Source: RGIG8775 sp045537235 (lineage in GTDB: Bacteria > Bacillota > Clostridia > Oscillospirales > CAG-272). From it: a stretch of DNA of 19,892 bases. The stretch covers positions 1 to 19,892 of the forward strand of contig JAZSPB010000116.1 of assembly GCA_045537235.1 (NCBI GenBank), written 5' to 3'. The notes beneath the pieces are model-generated. The model was not told the DNA's origin, searched no databases, and saw only the letters and a program-made list of their open reading frames with translations. Every line of letters starts with the position of its first letter. The first letter of the stretch is position 1. Below, in pieces: positions 7,845 to 14,927 of this stretch. Made by a program: the position numbers and the translations under genes.

Positions 7845-8622
7845 TGTCGGATTCCTTTTTAATGTATTGAATACACTGTACGGTGGAGAGCTTGGCACGC
7901 TCACACATGGTTTGATAGACAGCATCCCTCAATGCCTTTTTTCGTTTGCCCCTGGGAAGTGACGGGTCGGGAAAGAAGGGACCGTCGATATAGGTGACGA
8001 TGCGTGGCTTCTTGGAATGGCGTCTCGGCTGGTAGGTATTGGTAAAGCAAAACACGGGAGTGTCCAGCTTGACGGGATAGTGAAAGGAGTCATCCGCGAA
8101 GGGGCGAATTCCCGTATAATAAGGCCAAATATGAGCCTCGGGGTAGATGACCACTTTGTGTTTTTGCTCGATTCGGCGGTCAACGGCACGGAGAAAATTG
8201 CGATAAGCGGCCATATCGTCGGGCAAAGGAAGGGCTCCCATGGATGGGGTAACGCGTCCTAAAAAAGGCATGGACACATTGTTGGGATGCACGATGACGT
8301 AGGTCTGCTTTTGCGGCTCCAGCAAGCTCGGGCAGAATGCATCCCCGATGTCCTGTGTATGGTTGCCGTACATAAAATAGCCCTCGCCCCGATGGGGACG
8401 AAGCTTTTCCCTTCCCTCCACGCGGTGACGGAATTTGATCTTCATATAAAAGTATGCGATCGGTGTTGCTACCATGCGATACCAAAAAAAGTGGGTAAAA
8501 CGTTTCCATGCCGAGGTGTGATCGTAGACATAGTTGCCGTCTATCACCTTCGGTGTGATCTGTGCTACTGAAAATTCGTCATGCAATTCATCTTCGTAGT
8601 AGATCACGGTTCGCTTATCCAT
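7837..8622 (-). CDS. PlsC-like 1-acyl-glycerol-3-phosphate acyltransferase family protein
   Basis: A 261-residue protein starting MDKRTVIYYEDEL. The ATG at 8622 was chosen because AGAAGG lies just upstream; longer frames run into the palindromic repeat. A hydrophobic stretch near residues 44-60 could be a membrane anchor. The acyltransferase block reads YGNHTQDIGDAF: the His88 to Asp94 spacing is HX5D rather than the usual HX4D, with Asp91 also close by. YPEAHIWPY (160-168) corresponds to the phosphate-binding block. The family transfers acyl chains to lysophospholipids or similar acceptors at the membrane. As first gene of a coupled cluster with two GT8 domains and a second PlsC domain, it probably works on a glycosylated lipid; this is inferred from context only. 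Confidence 0.82.
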   Translation of the reverse strand: MDKRTVIYYEDELHDEFSVAQITPKVIDGNYVYDHTSAWKRFTHFFWYRMVATPIAYFYMKIKFRHRVEGREKLRPHRGEGYFMYGNHTQDIGDAFCPSLLEPQKQTYVIVHPNNVSMPFLGRVTPSMGALPLPDDMAAYRNFLRAVDRRIEQKHKVVIYPEAHIWPYYTGIRPFADDSFHYPVKLDTPVFCFTNTYQPRRHSKKPRIVTYIDGPFFPDPSLPRGKRKKALRDAVYQTMCERAKLSTVQCIQYIKKESDNG

Positions 8623-8647
8623 GCTATCACCTTCTTCGGATTTATCT

Positions 8648-8760
8648 CGCCTGCGGGCGGGGGAGGTCGCTTTTTTGAAAGAAAAGCAGCACTTTCTTCG
8701 AAAGTTCACAAAAAACTTTTGTTCCGCGCTCTTGGGGGAGTGGGTGCATACATACTGCAT
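8648..8760. repeat. Half copy of the long palindrome, copy E (acyltransferase operon leader)
   Basis: Carries the same outer end (CGCCTGCGGGCG, GGGAGGTCGC, T/A tract), then a variant stem with GAAAAGCAGC and a small hairpin (ACTTTC-TTC-GAAAGT, 8691-8705), then ACAAAAAACTTTTGTTCCGCGC and ends in CATACATACTGCA, matching the left part of the centre. The right arm is missing. It lies between the promoter (8874-8902) and the start codon (8622) of the acyltransferase operon, so it is transcribed as leader RNA. Confidence 0.8.
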
Positions 8761-8802
8761 TGTTCGGGGCTCTTTGGTCGTGGAAGATTTTGCAAGGGAG
8801 AG

Positions 8803-8823
8803 GATCCTTTTTCGGAAAGGATC
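8803..8823. other. Small hairpin in the acyltransferase operon leader
   Basis: GATCCTTT and AAAGGATC form a perfect 8-base stem around TTCGG. No T tract follows on either strand, so it is not an obvious terminator. It lies just upstream of copy E in the same leader. Confidence 0.45.
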
Positions 8824-8859
8824 GTTTATGCACCGCTCTTTTTTTGCAACCGCCAAACG

Positions 8860-8902
8860 TAGTAATCGATACTATATTAGCACATATCGAAAATTTTGTC
8901 AA
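8860..8902 (-). promoter_or_regulatory. Promoter of the acyltransferase/GT8 operon, with possible operator
   Basis: Minus strand: perfect -35 TTGACA (8897-8902), 17-base spacer, -10 TAATAT (8874-8879). A short dyad TAGTA-ATCGA-TACTA (8860-8874) sits over the expected start site and could bind a regulator. The leader from here to the ATG is about 245 bases and includes palindrome copy E. Confidence 0.6.
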
Positions 8903-8935
8903 CGGTTTGGATGAAAAAAGTGAAGAAGCGGGGGG

Positions 8936-9388
8936 TTATTTTTGGGTGTCATAGCCGTCGCACAGCTTTTGCAGATTGTTATTGATCCGTCCGAGGGCGG
9001 CGTAAAGAATGGCTCGGTTTTCCTCGGACAGCCCCTCACCTGCCGAGTAAAGAACGCTGTCAATGCGGTGGGTGATGTACCTACCGACCTCACGTCCTTT
9101 TTCGGTCAATTCCAGAGGACTTTGATAGCGCTTTTGCGTACGGCTGTGGCAGGTCAAATACCCATTTTCCTCCAAATATTTGATAGAACGGGAGATATTA
9201 GCCTTATCCTCGTCGCAGACATCACAAAGCTCACTTGCAGTGAGTCGGTCGGACTTATAGAGATAGTACAAGCAGGAAACATGAGGGCTTTTGAGGTCAA
9301 ATTCGGCCATTTCTTCGGTTTTGATCTTGCGAATGCTTCGACTGATATTGGCAATCAAAACCGTAAACATCTCAAAACGGTGTTCCAT
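8936..9388 (-). CDS. MarR-family transcriptional regulator
   Basis: A 150-residue winged-helix regulator. The ATG at 9388 follows a strong AGGAGG site; a longer open frame reaches back across the promoter and is rejected. Residues about 30-100 form the MarR winged helix: HVSCLYYLYKSDRLTASEL, the recognition helix DEDKANISRSIKYLEENGYL, then the wing with RTQKRYQSPLELTEKG. The flanking helices would form the dimer interface. MarR proteins usually repress their own gene and a neighbouring transporter or enzyme gene, releasing DNA on ligand binding. The targets suggested by position are its own promoter (a palindrome overlaps the start site), the divergent TauE/SafE permease gene, and possibly the downstream acyltransferase operon. 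The ligand is unknown. Confidence 0.92.
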   Translation of the reverse strand: MEHRFEMFTVLIANISRSIRKIKTEEMAEFDLKSPHVSCLYYLYKSDRLTASELCDVCDEDKANISRSIKYLEENGYLTCHSRTQKRYQSPLELTEKGREVGRYITHRIDSVLYSAGEGLSEENRAILYAALGRINNNLQKLCDGYDTQK

Positions 9389-9404
9389 AATTCCTCCTTT
9401 TCTT

Positions 9405-9418
9405 GTTGTAAAAACAAC
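9405..9418. promoter_or_regulatory. Candidate MarR operator
   Basis: GTTGT-AAAA-ACAAC is a perfect dyad lying at the expected transcription start of the MarR gene, between its -10 and ribosome binding site. AT-rich TTG...CAA dyads are typical of MarR-family operators; binding here is inferred. Confidence 0.5.
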
Positions 9419-9421
9419 GCT

Positions 9422-9450
9422 ATTATACCATAGATGGATTCTTTTGTCAA
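9422..9450 (-). promoter_or_regulatory. Consensus promoter of the MarR gene
   Basis: Perfect -35 TTGACA (9445-9450), 17-base spacer and perfect -10 TATAAT (9422-9427) on the minus strand. A promoter this strong normally needs repression, in keeping with the overlapping dyad at 9405-9418. Confidence 0.85.
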
Positions 9451-9504
9451 TAACCCCCCGGCCGAGCATTTTCGCCTTTGAGCGACATCTTTTTCGTCAA
9501 AGCC

Positions 9505-9533
9505 TTTACTTTCCCGACTTTTTATGATAGAAT
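9505..9533 (+). promoter_or_regulatory. Promoter of the TauE/SafE permease gene
   Basis: TTTACT (9505-9510), 17-base spacer, TAGAAT (9528-9533). The leader would be only about a dozen bases, carrying the GAGGTGAT ribosome binding site. Confidence 0.5.
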
Positions 9534-9551
9534 GAGAGGCGAGGTGATGTT

Positions 9552-10316
9552 ATGGAATTTCTTTTTGATCTATGGTATCTCGTTCCCCTTCTCTTTGCGG
9601 CAGGGGTACTGGACGGCATCGCCGGCGGCGGCGGGATCATCGCACTGCCCGCCTATATGCTGACGGGAATGCCGATACACAGCGCCTATGCCTGTAACAA
9701 GCTTCAAAGCGGTTTGGGAACCTTCTGTTCCTGCTTGAAATACATCAAAGAAAAATACGCAGACATCAAGATCGCGCTCATCGCGGTACCCACCACTATG
9801 ATCGCTTCCCTTTTGTCTACGCAACTGATTATGAACATCTCGGCCGAGACTGTCAAGATCATCATTGCCGTGTGCATCCCCCTTGCCGTGATCATGATGT
9901 TCCTCAAACGCAAAATGGCATCGGGGCAGATCCGTTCTCATAAGATCACCCTGCGCACCGTACTCTTGGCCATGCTCTCCGGCGCCCTTCTCGGTGCTTA
10001 CGATGCTCTGTTCGGACCCGGCGGCGGCACCATCGCCATGCTTTTATTCTCCCTATTAATGAACTATGACCTGCGCGTGGGTAACGGAAACGGAAAGCTG
10101 ATCATCGTAGCATCCAACCTCACGGCGGTCATCAACTATATTTTCGGCGGTCAAATGATCTGGCACGTTGCCATTCCCTGCGCCCTCGCCAACATGATCG
10201 GCAGCTATCTTGGTGCAACTATAGTTGTTAAAAAGGGGGAAAAGATTATTTTTCCTGCCATGATGACTGTGCTCGCATTCCTCGTTGTTCAGACCTTGCT
10301 TGGGGTTTTGAAGTAA
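9552..10316 (+). CDS. TauE/SafE (DUF81) family membrane permease
   Basis: A 254-residue, strongly hydrophobic protein with about seven or eight predicted membrane segments and no signal peptide beyond the first helix. It shows the two-fold pattern of the TauE/SafE family. The first half has AGVLDGIAGGGGIIALPA followed by NKLQSGLGT; the second has DALFGPGGGTIAM and later NLTAVINYIFGG. Members export or import sulfite, sulfoacetate, other small organic anions or unknown substrates, so the substrate cannot be assigned. GAGGTGAT lies just before the ATG. The gene diverges from a MarR regulator with only 163 bases between the start codons, the usual arrangement for a regulated exporter. It converges on mutY, with palindrome copy B filling the gap. 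Confidence 0.88.
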   Translation: MEFLFDLWYLVPLLFAAGVLDGIAGGGGIIALPAYMLTGMPIHSAYACNKLQSGLGTFCSCLKYIKEKYADIKIALIAVPTTMIASLLSTQLIMNISAETVKIIIAVCIPLAVIMMFLKRKMASGQIRSHKITLRTVLLAMLSGALLGAYDALFGPGGGTIAMLLFSLLMNYDLRVGNGNGKLIIVASNLTAVINYIFGGQMIWHVAIPCALANMIGSYLGATIVVKKGEKIIFPAMMTVLAFLVVQTLLGVLK

Positions 10317-10318
10317 AC

Positions 10319-10488
10319 GGGGGGCGCCTGCGGGCGCGGGAGGTCGCTTTTTGAAAAAAGCTCCGCAAAAACTTTTCTAATGTGCCTTTGTATAGTTTGT
10401 GCGAACATAGTGCTTCCCTTGGGGGGATGCTATGTTTGTACAACTTTCAATGGGCATATTGGAAATGTTTGGGCGGGGCTTTTTTACT
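10319..10488. repeat. Long interrupted palindrome, copy B (right arm decayed)
   Basis: The left arm is intact: GGCGCCTGCGGGCGC, GGGAGGTCGC, GAAAAAAGCTCCGC, AAAACTTTTCTAATG, and GTGCGAACATA. The centre is altered (GTGCTTCCCTTGGGGGG) and the right arm is degraded (TATGTTTGTAC, GGGCATATTGG, GGGCGGGGCTTTTTT). It ends before the expected GC-rich terminus, next to the mutY stop codon. It fills the gap between the convergent permease and mutY genes. Confidence 0.85.
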
Positions 10489-10490
10489 TA

Positions 10491-11570
10491 TCAACCAACC
10501 GATGATGTACAAAGCGATCGAAAAGCTTCAAATGCTTTGGGAATCGCATATTGATCGAGCAGTTGAGAAGGTGTTGATGCCGTATAGAGATCGGGAAAAT
10601 CGGTGAGAGACACACGGTAACCGATCATATGCCATTCTTTGTGAGTGAAAATGTGCGTTGCCGTGCCGCAAGAAGCGATGGCGGTAGGAGTCATGCCGTT
10701 TTCTTGAAGCCACGATCGCACTTGCTCCTCCGACAAATGTCCCTCCAACGTGGGGAACTCCCATAATCCTGCCAAAAGACCGTGCGCGGGTCGTTGGCGA
10801 ATGGCAAAACGACCGTCACATTGAATCAAAAAGACCGTCTTTTTTTCGATCCGTCGCGCCTTTTTGGGGCTTTTGCGAGGCAAGCTGTCCACCAAATTTT
10901 CGGTCAATCCGCGACAGATCCCCGCAAGCGGACAGTCGATACAACGGGGGCGACCGTTGGGAATACACACATTTTCTCCCAGCTCCATAATGGCTTGTGT
11001 CAAGACACCTGCCTTATCCCCTTCGGGATACACCTGACGCAAGGCTTCCGTCACCTTTTTCTTGGTATCGGACGCGGCGATGTCCCAATCACAGGCGCAA
11101 AGGCGCATGACTACGCGCAAAACATTTCCGTCCACCGCCGGCTCCGGCAAGCCAAAGGAGATCGACGCCACAGCACCCGCCGTATATTCACCGATTCCCG
11201 GCAATGCAAGAAGGGCACGGTAGTCCGCCGGCAGCTTTCCGCCGTGATCGTCCCGAATGCGGATGGCCGCCGCCTTGAGATTGCGTGCGCGGCTGTAGTA
11301 TCCAAGGCCTTCCCAAAGCTTCATCAGCACCTCATCATCGGTCGCGGCAAGGTGTTCCACGGTCGGATAAGCCTCAAGGAATCGGAGATAATAAGGAATG
11401 ACCGCCGTGGTTCGCGTCTGCTGAAGCATGATCTCGGACAGCCAAACGTGATAAGCGTCATTGTCCTCGCGCCACGGAAGAGATTTTCGATTCTGTTCAT
11501 ACCACACCGAAAGCGGCTCGGTCATAGCCGCCAGCAAGTCGATGGGGAGTTTCTCATTCTTGTTTTTCAT
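10491..11570 (-). CDS. mutY: Adenine DNA glycosylase MutY
   Basis: A 359-residue base-excision repair enzyme that removes adenine mispaired with 8-oxoguanine. The catalytic HhH-GPD domain (about 20-225) contains SEIMLQQTR with Glu46, the hairpin LPGIGEYTAGA (123-133) and VDGNV with catalytic Asp147. A 4Fe-4S cluster is formed by Cys202, Cys210, Cys213 and Cys219; the first gap is seven residues rather than the six of the E. coli enzyme. The C-terminal NUDIX-like 8-oxoG recognition domain has GLLAGLWEFP (264-273) and HIFTHKEWHM. The length is normal. No ribosome binding site precedes the ATG at 11570, and the promoter -10 ends only six bases upstream, so the mRNA may be leaderless. Met16 is a possible alternative start but also lacks a clear binding site. 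Confidence 0.96.
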   Translation of the reverse strand: MKNKNEKLPIDLLAAMTEPLSVWYEQNRKSLPWREDNDAYHVWLSEIMLQQTRTTAVIPYYLRFLEAYPTVEHLAATDDEVLMKLWEGLGYYSRARNLKAAAIRIRDDHGGKLPADYRALLALPGIGEYTAGAVASISFGLPEPAVDGNVLRVVMRLCACDWDIAASDTKKKVTEALRQVYPEGDKAGVLTQAIMELGENVCIPNGRPRCIDCPLAGICRGLTENLVDSLPRKSPKKARRIEKKTVFLIQCDGRFAIRQRPAHGLLAGLWEFPTLEGHLSEEQVRSWLQENGMTPTAIASCGTATHIFTHKEWHMIGYRVSLTDFPDLYTASTPSQLLDQYAIPKAFEAFRSLCTSSVG

Positions 11571-11576
11571 GAATTC

Positions 11577-11606
11577 AGTATATCATAACAAGTCTGTTTT
11601 TGTCAA
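11577..11606 (-). promoter_or_regulatory. Promoter of mutY
   Basis: TTGACA (11601-11606), 18-base spacer, TATACT (11577-11582) on the minus strand. The -10 ends six bases before the ATG, so transcription should start at or next to the start codon. Confidence 0.7.
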
Positions 11607-11632
11607 TGAACAAAAAAAGAAAATCATTGACA
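11601..11632. repeat. Inverted repeat joining the two divergent -35 elements
   Basis: TGTCAATGA (11601-11609) and TCATTGACA (11624-11632) are perfect inverted 9-base arms 14 bases apart. The TTGACA in each arm is the -35 of one of the two divergent promoters (mutY and the branching enzyme gene), so one bound protein could affect both. Confidence 0.7.
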
Positions 11633-11655
11633 AAAGCTCGTCTATGCAATATAAT
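11627..11655 (+). promoter_or_regulatory. Consensus promoter of the branching enzyme gene
   Basis: Perfect TTGACA (11627-11632), 17-base spacer, perfect TATAAT (11650-11655). Transcription would begin near 11662, about seven bases before palindrome copy C, which therefore makes up nearly the whole leader RNA. Confidence 0.88.
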
Positions 11656-11668
11656 ATACTTGATAACA

Positions 11669-11875
11669 GGGGCGCCTGCGGGCGCGGGAGGTCGCTTTTT
11701 GAAAAAAGCTCCGCAAAAACTTTTGATCCGCGCCCTTACCAATGTTTGAGCGAACATACTGCACCCCATTGAGTATCGCTATGTTCGCACAAACTCCCAA
11801 AAGGGCGCGGATCAAAAGTTTTTTGCGGAGCTTTTTTTCAAAAAAGCGACCTCCCGCGCCCGCAGGCGCCCCCCC
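11669..11875. repeat. Long interrupted palindrome, copy C (in the leader of the branching enzyme gene)
   Basis: The most complete copy. Both arms carry GGCGCCTGCGGGCGC, GGGAGGTCGC, T/A tracts, GCTCCGC, AAAACTTTTGATCCGCGCCC, and (T)GAGCGAACATA / TATGTTCGC(A). The centre is CTGCACCCCATTGAGTATCGC. The variable arm segment is GATCCGCGCCC, matched exactly by GGGCGCGGATC on the other arm, unlike copy A (CTAATGCGCCC/GGGCGCATTAG). The ribosome binding site of the branching enzyme starts only a few bases after its right end. Confidence 0.93.
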
Positions 11876-11891
11876 GTGAAAGGAGAATTTT

Positions 11892-13877
11892 ATGGAATAC
11901 AAGATCTTCAAATATGATCCGCAGCTACTGCCCTTCGAAGCCGACATCAAGCAGAGAATGGTCAATTTTGCGCAGAAGAAAAAGGAGCTTGTGGGAAAGA
12001 GCGGCTCGCTTTGCGATTTTGCCAACGGACATGAGTATTTTGGATTCCATAAGACCGAGGACGGCTGGTTTTATCGCGAATGGGCACCTTCAGCACAGCG
12101 AATGTGGCTAACGGGTGACATGGTCGACTGGGACAAGTTCAAGCTGGAAATGACGCCTGTGGGTGACGGTGTTTTCGAGATCTTTCTGCCCGGGCGTGAG
12201 GCGCTTTGGGACGGCTGTCTCGTCAAAGCGATCATTCTCCACCGAGGGCTGGTACTGGAACGCATTCCGACCTATATCCGACGGGTGGTACAGGATCCCG
12301 AGACCTTTGTCTGGAGCGGCGCGGTGGTAGATGAGCCGCCGTATGTCTGGCAAAATGAGGTTCCCGCCCGTCCGTCCGCGCCCCGTATTTATGAGTGCCA
12401 TATCGGCATGGCACAGGAAAAAGAAGGCATCGGCACCTACCGCGAATTTTGCGAAAATATCCTTCCGCGCATCCGCGACCTCGGCTACAACACGATCCAG
12501 ATCATGGCTATCATGGAGCATCCGTATTACGGCCCCTTCGGCTATCAGGTATCCTCCTTTTTTGCCGCCTGCTCGCGGTACGGTACGCCAAACGAGCTCA
12601 AGGCACTCATTGACACCGCCCACGGCATGGGGCTGACGGTGCTTCTTGACGTGGTACATTCTCACGCGGTCAAAAACACCGAAGAGGGTCTTGGAGAATT
12701 TGACGGCACCGCTTACCAATTCTTCCACGAGGGGCCGCGGGGAGAGCATCCCACATGGGGCACCAAGCTGTTCAACTACAACAAGAATCAGGTCATCCAC
12801 TTCCTGCTTTCCAACCTCAAATTCTGGATGACCGAGTACCGTTTTGACGGCTTCCGCTTTGACGGAGTCACCTCTATGATCTATCACGACCACGGTCTGG
12901 GCGTGGCCTTTACCGATTACCGAAAATATTTCTCACTCAACACCGACACCGAAGCCATCACCTATCTGCAATTGGCCAACGCGCTGATCCGCGAGGTCGA
13001 TCCCACGGCCATTACGATCGCAGAGGATATGTCCGCCATGCCGGGAATGTGCCTTCCCATCCGCGACGGCGGTATTGGCTTTGACTTCCGTTTGGCCATG
13101 GGCACCCCCGATATGTGGATCAAGCTGATCAAGGACATCCCCGATGAAAAATGGGATATGTGGCAGATCTACGGTGAGCTGTCGGGACGAAGACCGGGCG
13201 AAAAATATATCGGTTACGCAGAGTCTCACGACCAAGCCTTGGTGGGCGATAAGACCTTGATGTTCCGCCTTTGCGACAGTCGGATGTATACCGATATGTC
13301 CAAGGACAGCCACGATGCCGTGATCGCGCGGGGCATAGCGCTTCACAAGATGATCCGTCTGTCCACGCTGACCTTGGGCGGTGAAGGGTATCTCAATTTC
13401 ATGGGCAACGAGTTCGGTCATCCCGAATGGATCGACTTCCCTCGCGAGGGGAACGGCTGGAGCTACTTCTACTGCCGCCGTCAGTGGCACCTTGCGGATG
13501 ACGGCAATCTCAAATACGGATATCTGCAAGAATTCGACCGCGCCATGATGTCCCTTGCTGAGGAACAGCCGCTGTTCGCCAAGGCTCCTCGGTGTCTGTT
13601 CATCGATGCCGACAAGCAGGTACTGAACTATGAGAGGAGCGGTCTTGTGTTCGCCCTCAATTTCAGCCCCTCGGAATCCTATGAGAACTATTTTGTCGCC
13701 GTACCGCGACCGGGGCGGTATCGGGTGATCCTGTCCACCGATGACAGTGCCTTCGGCGGTTGGGACAGAATTTCTCGCGACTATGTATACACCGCCACCA
13801 AGCATCCCGACGGCAAGTACAAGCTGCCCATCTATCTGCCCGCACGAACGGGACTGTGCCTCAAAAGAATCCCATAA
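11892..13877 (+). CDS. glgB: 1,4-alpha-glucan branching enzyme, GH13 (eukaryote-like GH13_8 type)
   Basis: A 661-residue enzyme that cuts alpha-1,4 glucan chains and re-attaches them by alpha-1,6 links, the branching step of glycogen synthesis. An N-terminal carbohydrate-binding beta domain (about 45-155) precedes the catalytic barrel. The conserved GH13 regions are present: DVVHSH (253-258), FRFDGV with nucleophile Asp324, IAEDM with acid/base Glu378, and ESHDQ (444-448) with the transition-state Asp447. Segments such as HPYYGPFGYQVSSFFA and MGNEFGHPEWIDFPREGN are typical of the eukaryotic/GH13_8 subgroup rather than the classical bacterial GlgB. AAAGGAG precedes the ATG. No other glycogen gene (glgA, glgC, glgP) is in the window. 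It has a consensus promoter but a long hairpin-forming leader. A putative nuclease gene follows 15 bases downstream. Confidence 0.93.
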   Translation: MEYKIFKYDPQLLPFEADIKQRMVNFAQKKKELVGKSGSLCDFANGHEYFGFHKTEDGWFYREWAPSAQRMWLTGDMVDWDKFKLEMTPVGDGVFEIFLPGREALWDGCLVKAIILHRGLVLERIPTYIRRVVQDPETFVWSGAVVDEPPYVWQNEVPARPSAPRIYECHIGMAQEKEGIGTYREFCENILPRIRDLGYNTIQIMAIMEHPYYGPFGYQVSSFFAACSRYGTPNELKALIDTAHGMGLTVLLDVVHSHAVKNTEEGLGEFDGTAYQFFHEGPRGEHPTWGTKLFNYNKNQVIHFLLSNLKFWMTEYRFDGFRFDGVTSMIYHDHGLGVAFTDYRKYFSLNTDTEAITYLQLANALIREVDPTAITIAEDMSAMPGMCLPIRDGGIGFDFRLAMGTPDMWIKLIKDIPDEKWDMWQIYGELSGRRPGEKYIGYAESHDQALVGDKTLMFRLCDSRMYTDMSKDSHDAVIARGIALHKMIRLSTLTLGGEGYLNFMGNEFGHPEWIDFPREGNGWSYFYCRRQWHLADDGNLKYGYLQEFDRAMMSLAEEQPLFAKAPRCLFIDADKQVLNYERSGLVFALNFSPSESYENYFVAVPRPGRYRVILSTDDSAFGGWDRISRDYVYTATKHPDGKYKLPIYLPARTGLCLKRIP

Positions 13878-13892
13878 AACAAAGGAGACCTC

Positions 13893-14834
13893 ATGAAACT
13901 CGCCGACAAGCTGGACATTGCCATCAAAGCCACCGAAACCACCCCCGCCGAGGCAGAAAACGGATACATTCTGAACGGAAAGACCTACCGCGCGTATATG
14001 ACCAACCAAAAATGGCAGGTCTTTTGCGACAGCATGACCGAGCAGGCGCGTCGGGAATACCGAGAAGGAAGCGGCGGTGAGCTGGAAGAAACGTCAACCC
14101 CGCCCAAAATGGCGTCCTACGGGTCCTCCTCCCGAATGCTCTATCTGCTTTCGCGAAACACAGACGGCTTTCATTTCGAGACCAAACTTCGCACCTCCTT
14201 CGGCGGTCCCGGTGCCAATTTGGACGGCTTCGCGGAGCAGGATGACCGCTATCTTTTTGTGGAAGCCAAATGCCGAGAGCCCTATCACGCGCCTCACTCC
14301 GAGAGTAACCCCATTGCGGTCAGTCGTGCCTACAGCGAGTTGTATGAACACATCAACAACACTATGTACGGTTCCCTTCTCTGCCATATGCAACCGCATG
14401 AAACAAACGCAACACGCATGAAAGTCACCTACTCCTGCGACGGAGAGCCGATCCAATACTTTGATATTAAGCAAATGATCTGCCACCTCCTCGGAATCGC
14501 CGTCGCTGTGCTGGAAGGACGGCTTCCCGACAAGCGAATTGATTTTCTGTATCTGATCTACGACCCCACCGAGCTGAATATGGAGCCGACAGACAAAGCC
14601 GAAATCGAGGCCATTTATGACCGCCTCCGCGAAGAATGTATAAGCATCGATTTTGCCACACTTTTCGTCACGCTCCTGACCTATCTCCGTGACCAAAGGG
14701 GCATCGGCACCCTTTCCGACAGTGAGATCGGACGGTATCTTTTCGACTTCACTTTCACGGTCTGCGATCCGCAGTTTTATCAACTTCTGTCGGTCGACGG
14801 GCAAGCGCCCCTGCTTTTCGACAGCAAAGAATAA
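13893..14834 (+). CDS. Putative PD-(D/E)XK nuclease (PGN_0703-like restriction endonuclease family)
   Basis: A 313-residue soluble protein. Around residues 94-130 it has a nuclease-like core: HFETKL (Glu96), GANLDGFA (Asp111) and LFVEAKCREPY with Glu124 and Lys126. Spacing and order fit the PD-(D/E)XK fold, in which the Asp and Glu-X-Lys bind metal and cut DNA. The EAKCxEP wording recalls the PGN_0703 family of putative restriction endonucleases; that match is from memory and is the less certain part. The remaining region has no motif I recognise. GGAGACC precedes the ATG, and the gene is 15 bases after the branching enzyme, so they are probably cotranscribed, ending at the hairpin at 14894-14927. 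There is no DNA methyltransferase or specificity subunit in the window, so a classical restriction pair is absent here. Confidence 0.6.
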   Translation: MKLADKLDIAIKATETTPAEAENGYILNGKTYRAYMTNQKWQVFCDSMTEQARREYREGSGGELEETSTPPKMASYGSSSRMLYLLSRNTDGFHFETKLRTSFGGPGANLDGFAEQDDRYLFVEAKCREPYHAPHSESNPIAVSRAYSELYEHINNTMYGSLLCHMQPHETNATRMKVTYSCDGEPIQYFDIKQMICHLLGIAVAVLEGRLPDKRIDFLYLIYDPTELNMEPTDKAEIEAIYDRLREECISIDFATLFVTLLTYLRDQRGIGTLSDSEIGRYLFDFTFTVCDPQFYQLLSVDGQAPLLFDSKE

Positions 14835-14893
14835 AACCGAAAAACTTTGGAAGCGCAATTAAAACGTGCGGCGAGAGCAAGTCTGTTATAACA

Positions 14894-14927
14894 AAAAGCG
14901 AGAACTTCGGTTGGTGTTCTCGCTTTT
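14894..14927. terminator. Intrinsic terminator after the branching enzyme-nuclease pair
   Basis: AAAAGCGAGAAC pairs perfectly with GTTCTCGCTTTT around a 10-base loop, with T residues following on the plus strand and A residues before it. It can stop transcripts from either direction. Confidence 0.85.

Noticed and set aside
12933..14009. Minus-strand open frame across the end of the branching enzyme gene
   Set aside because: Antisense to the GH13 catalytic regions and spanning two real plus-strand genes; composition typical of a shadow frame.
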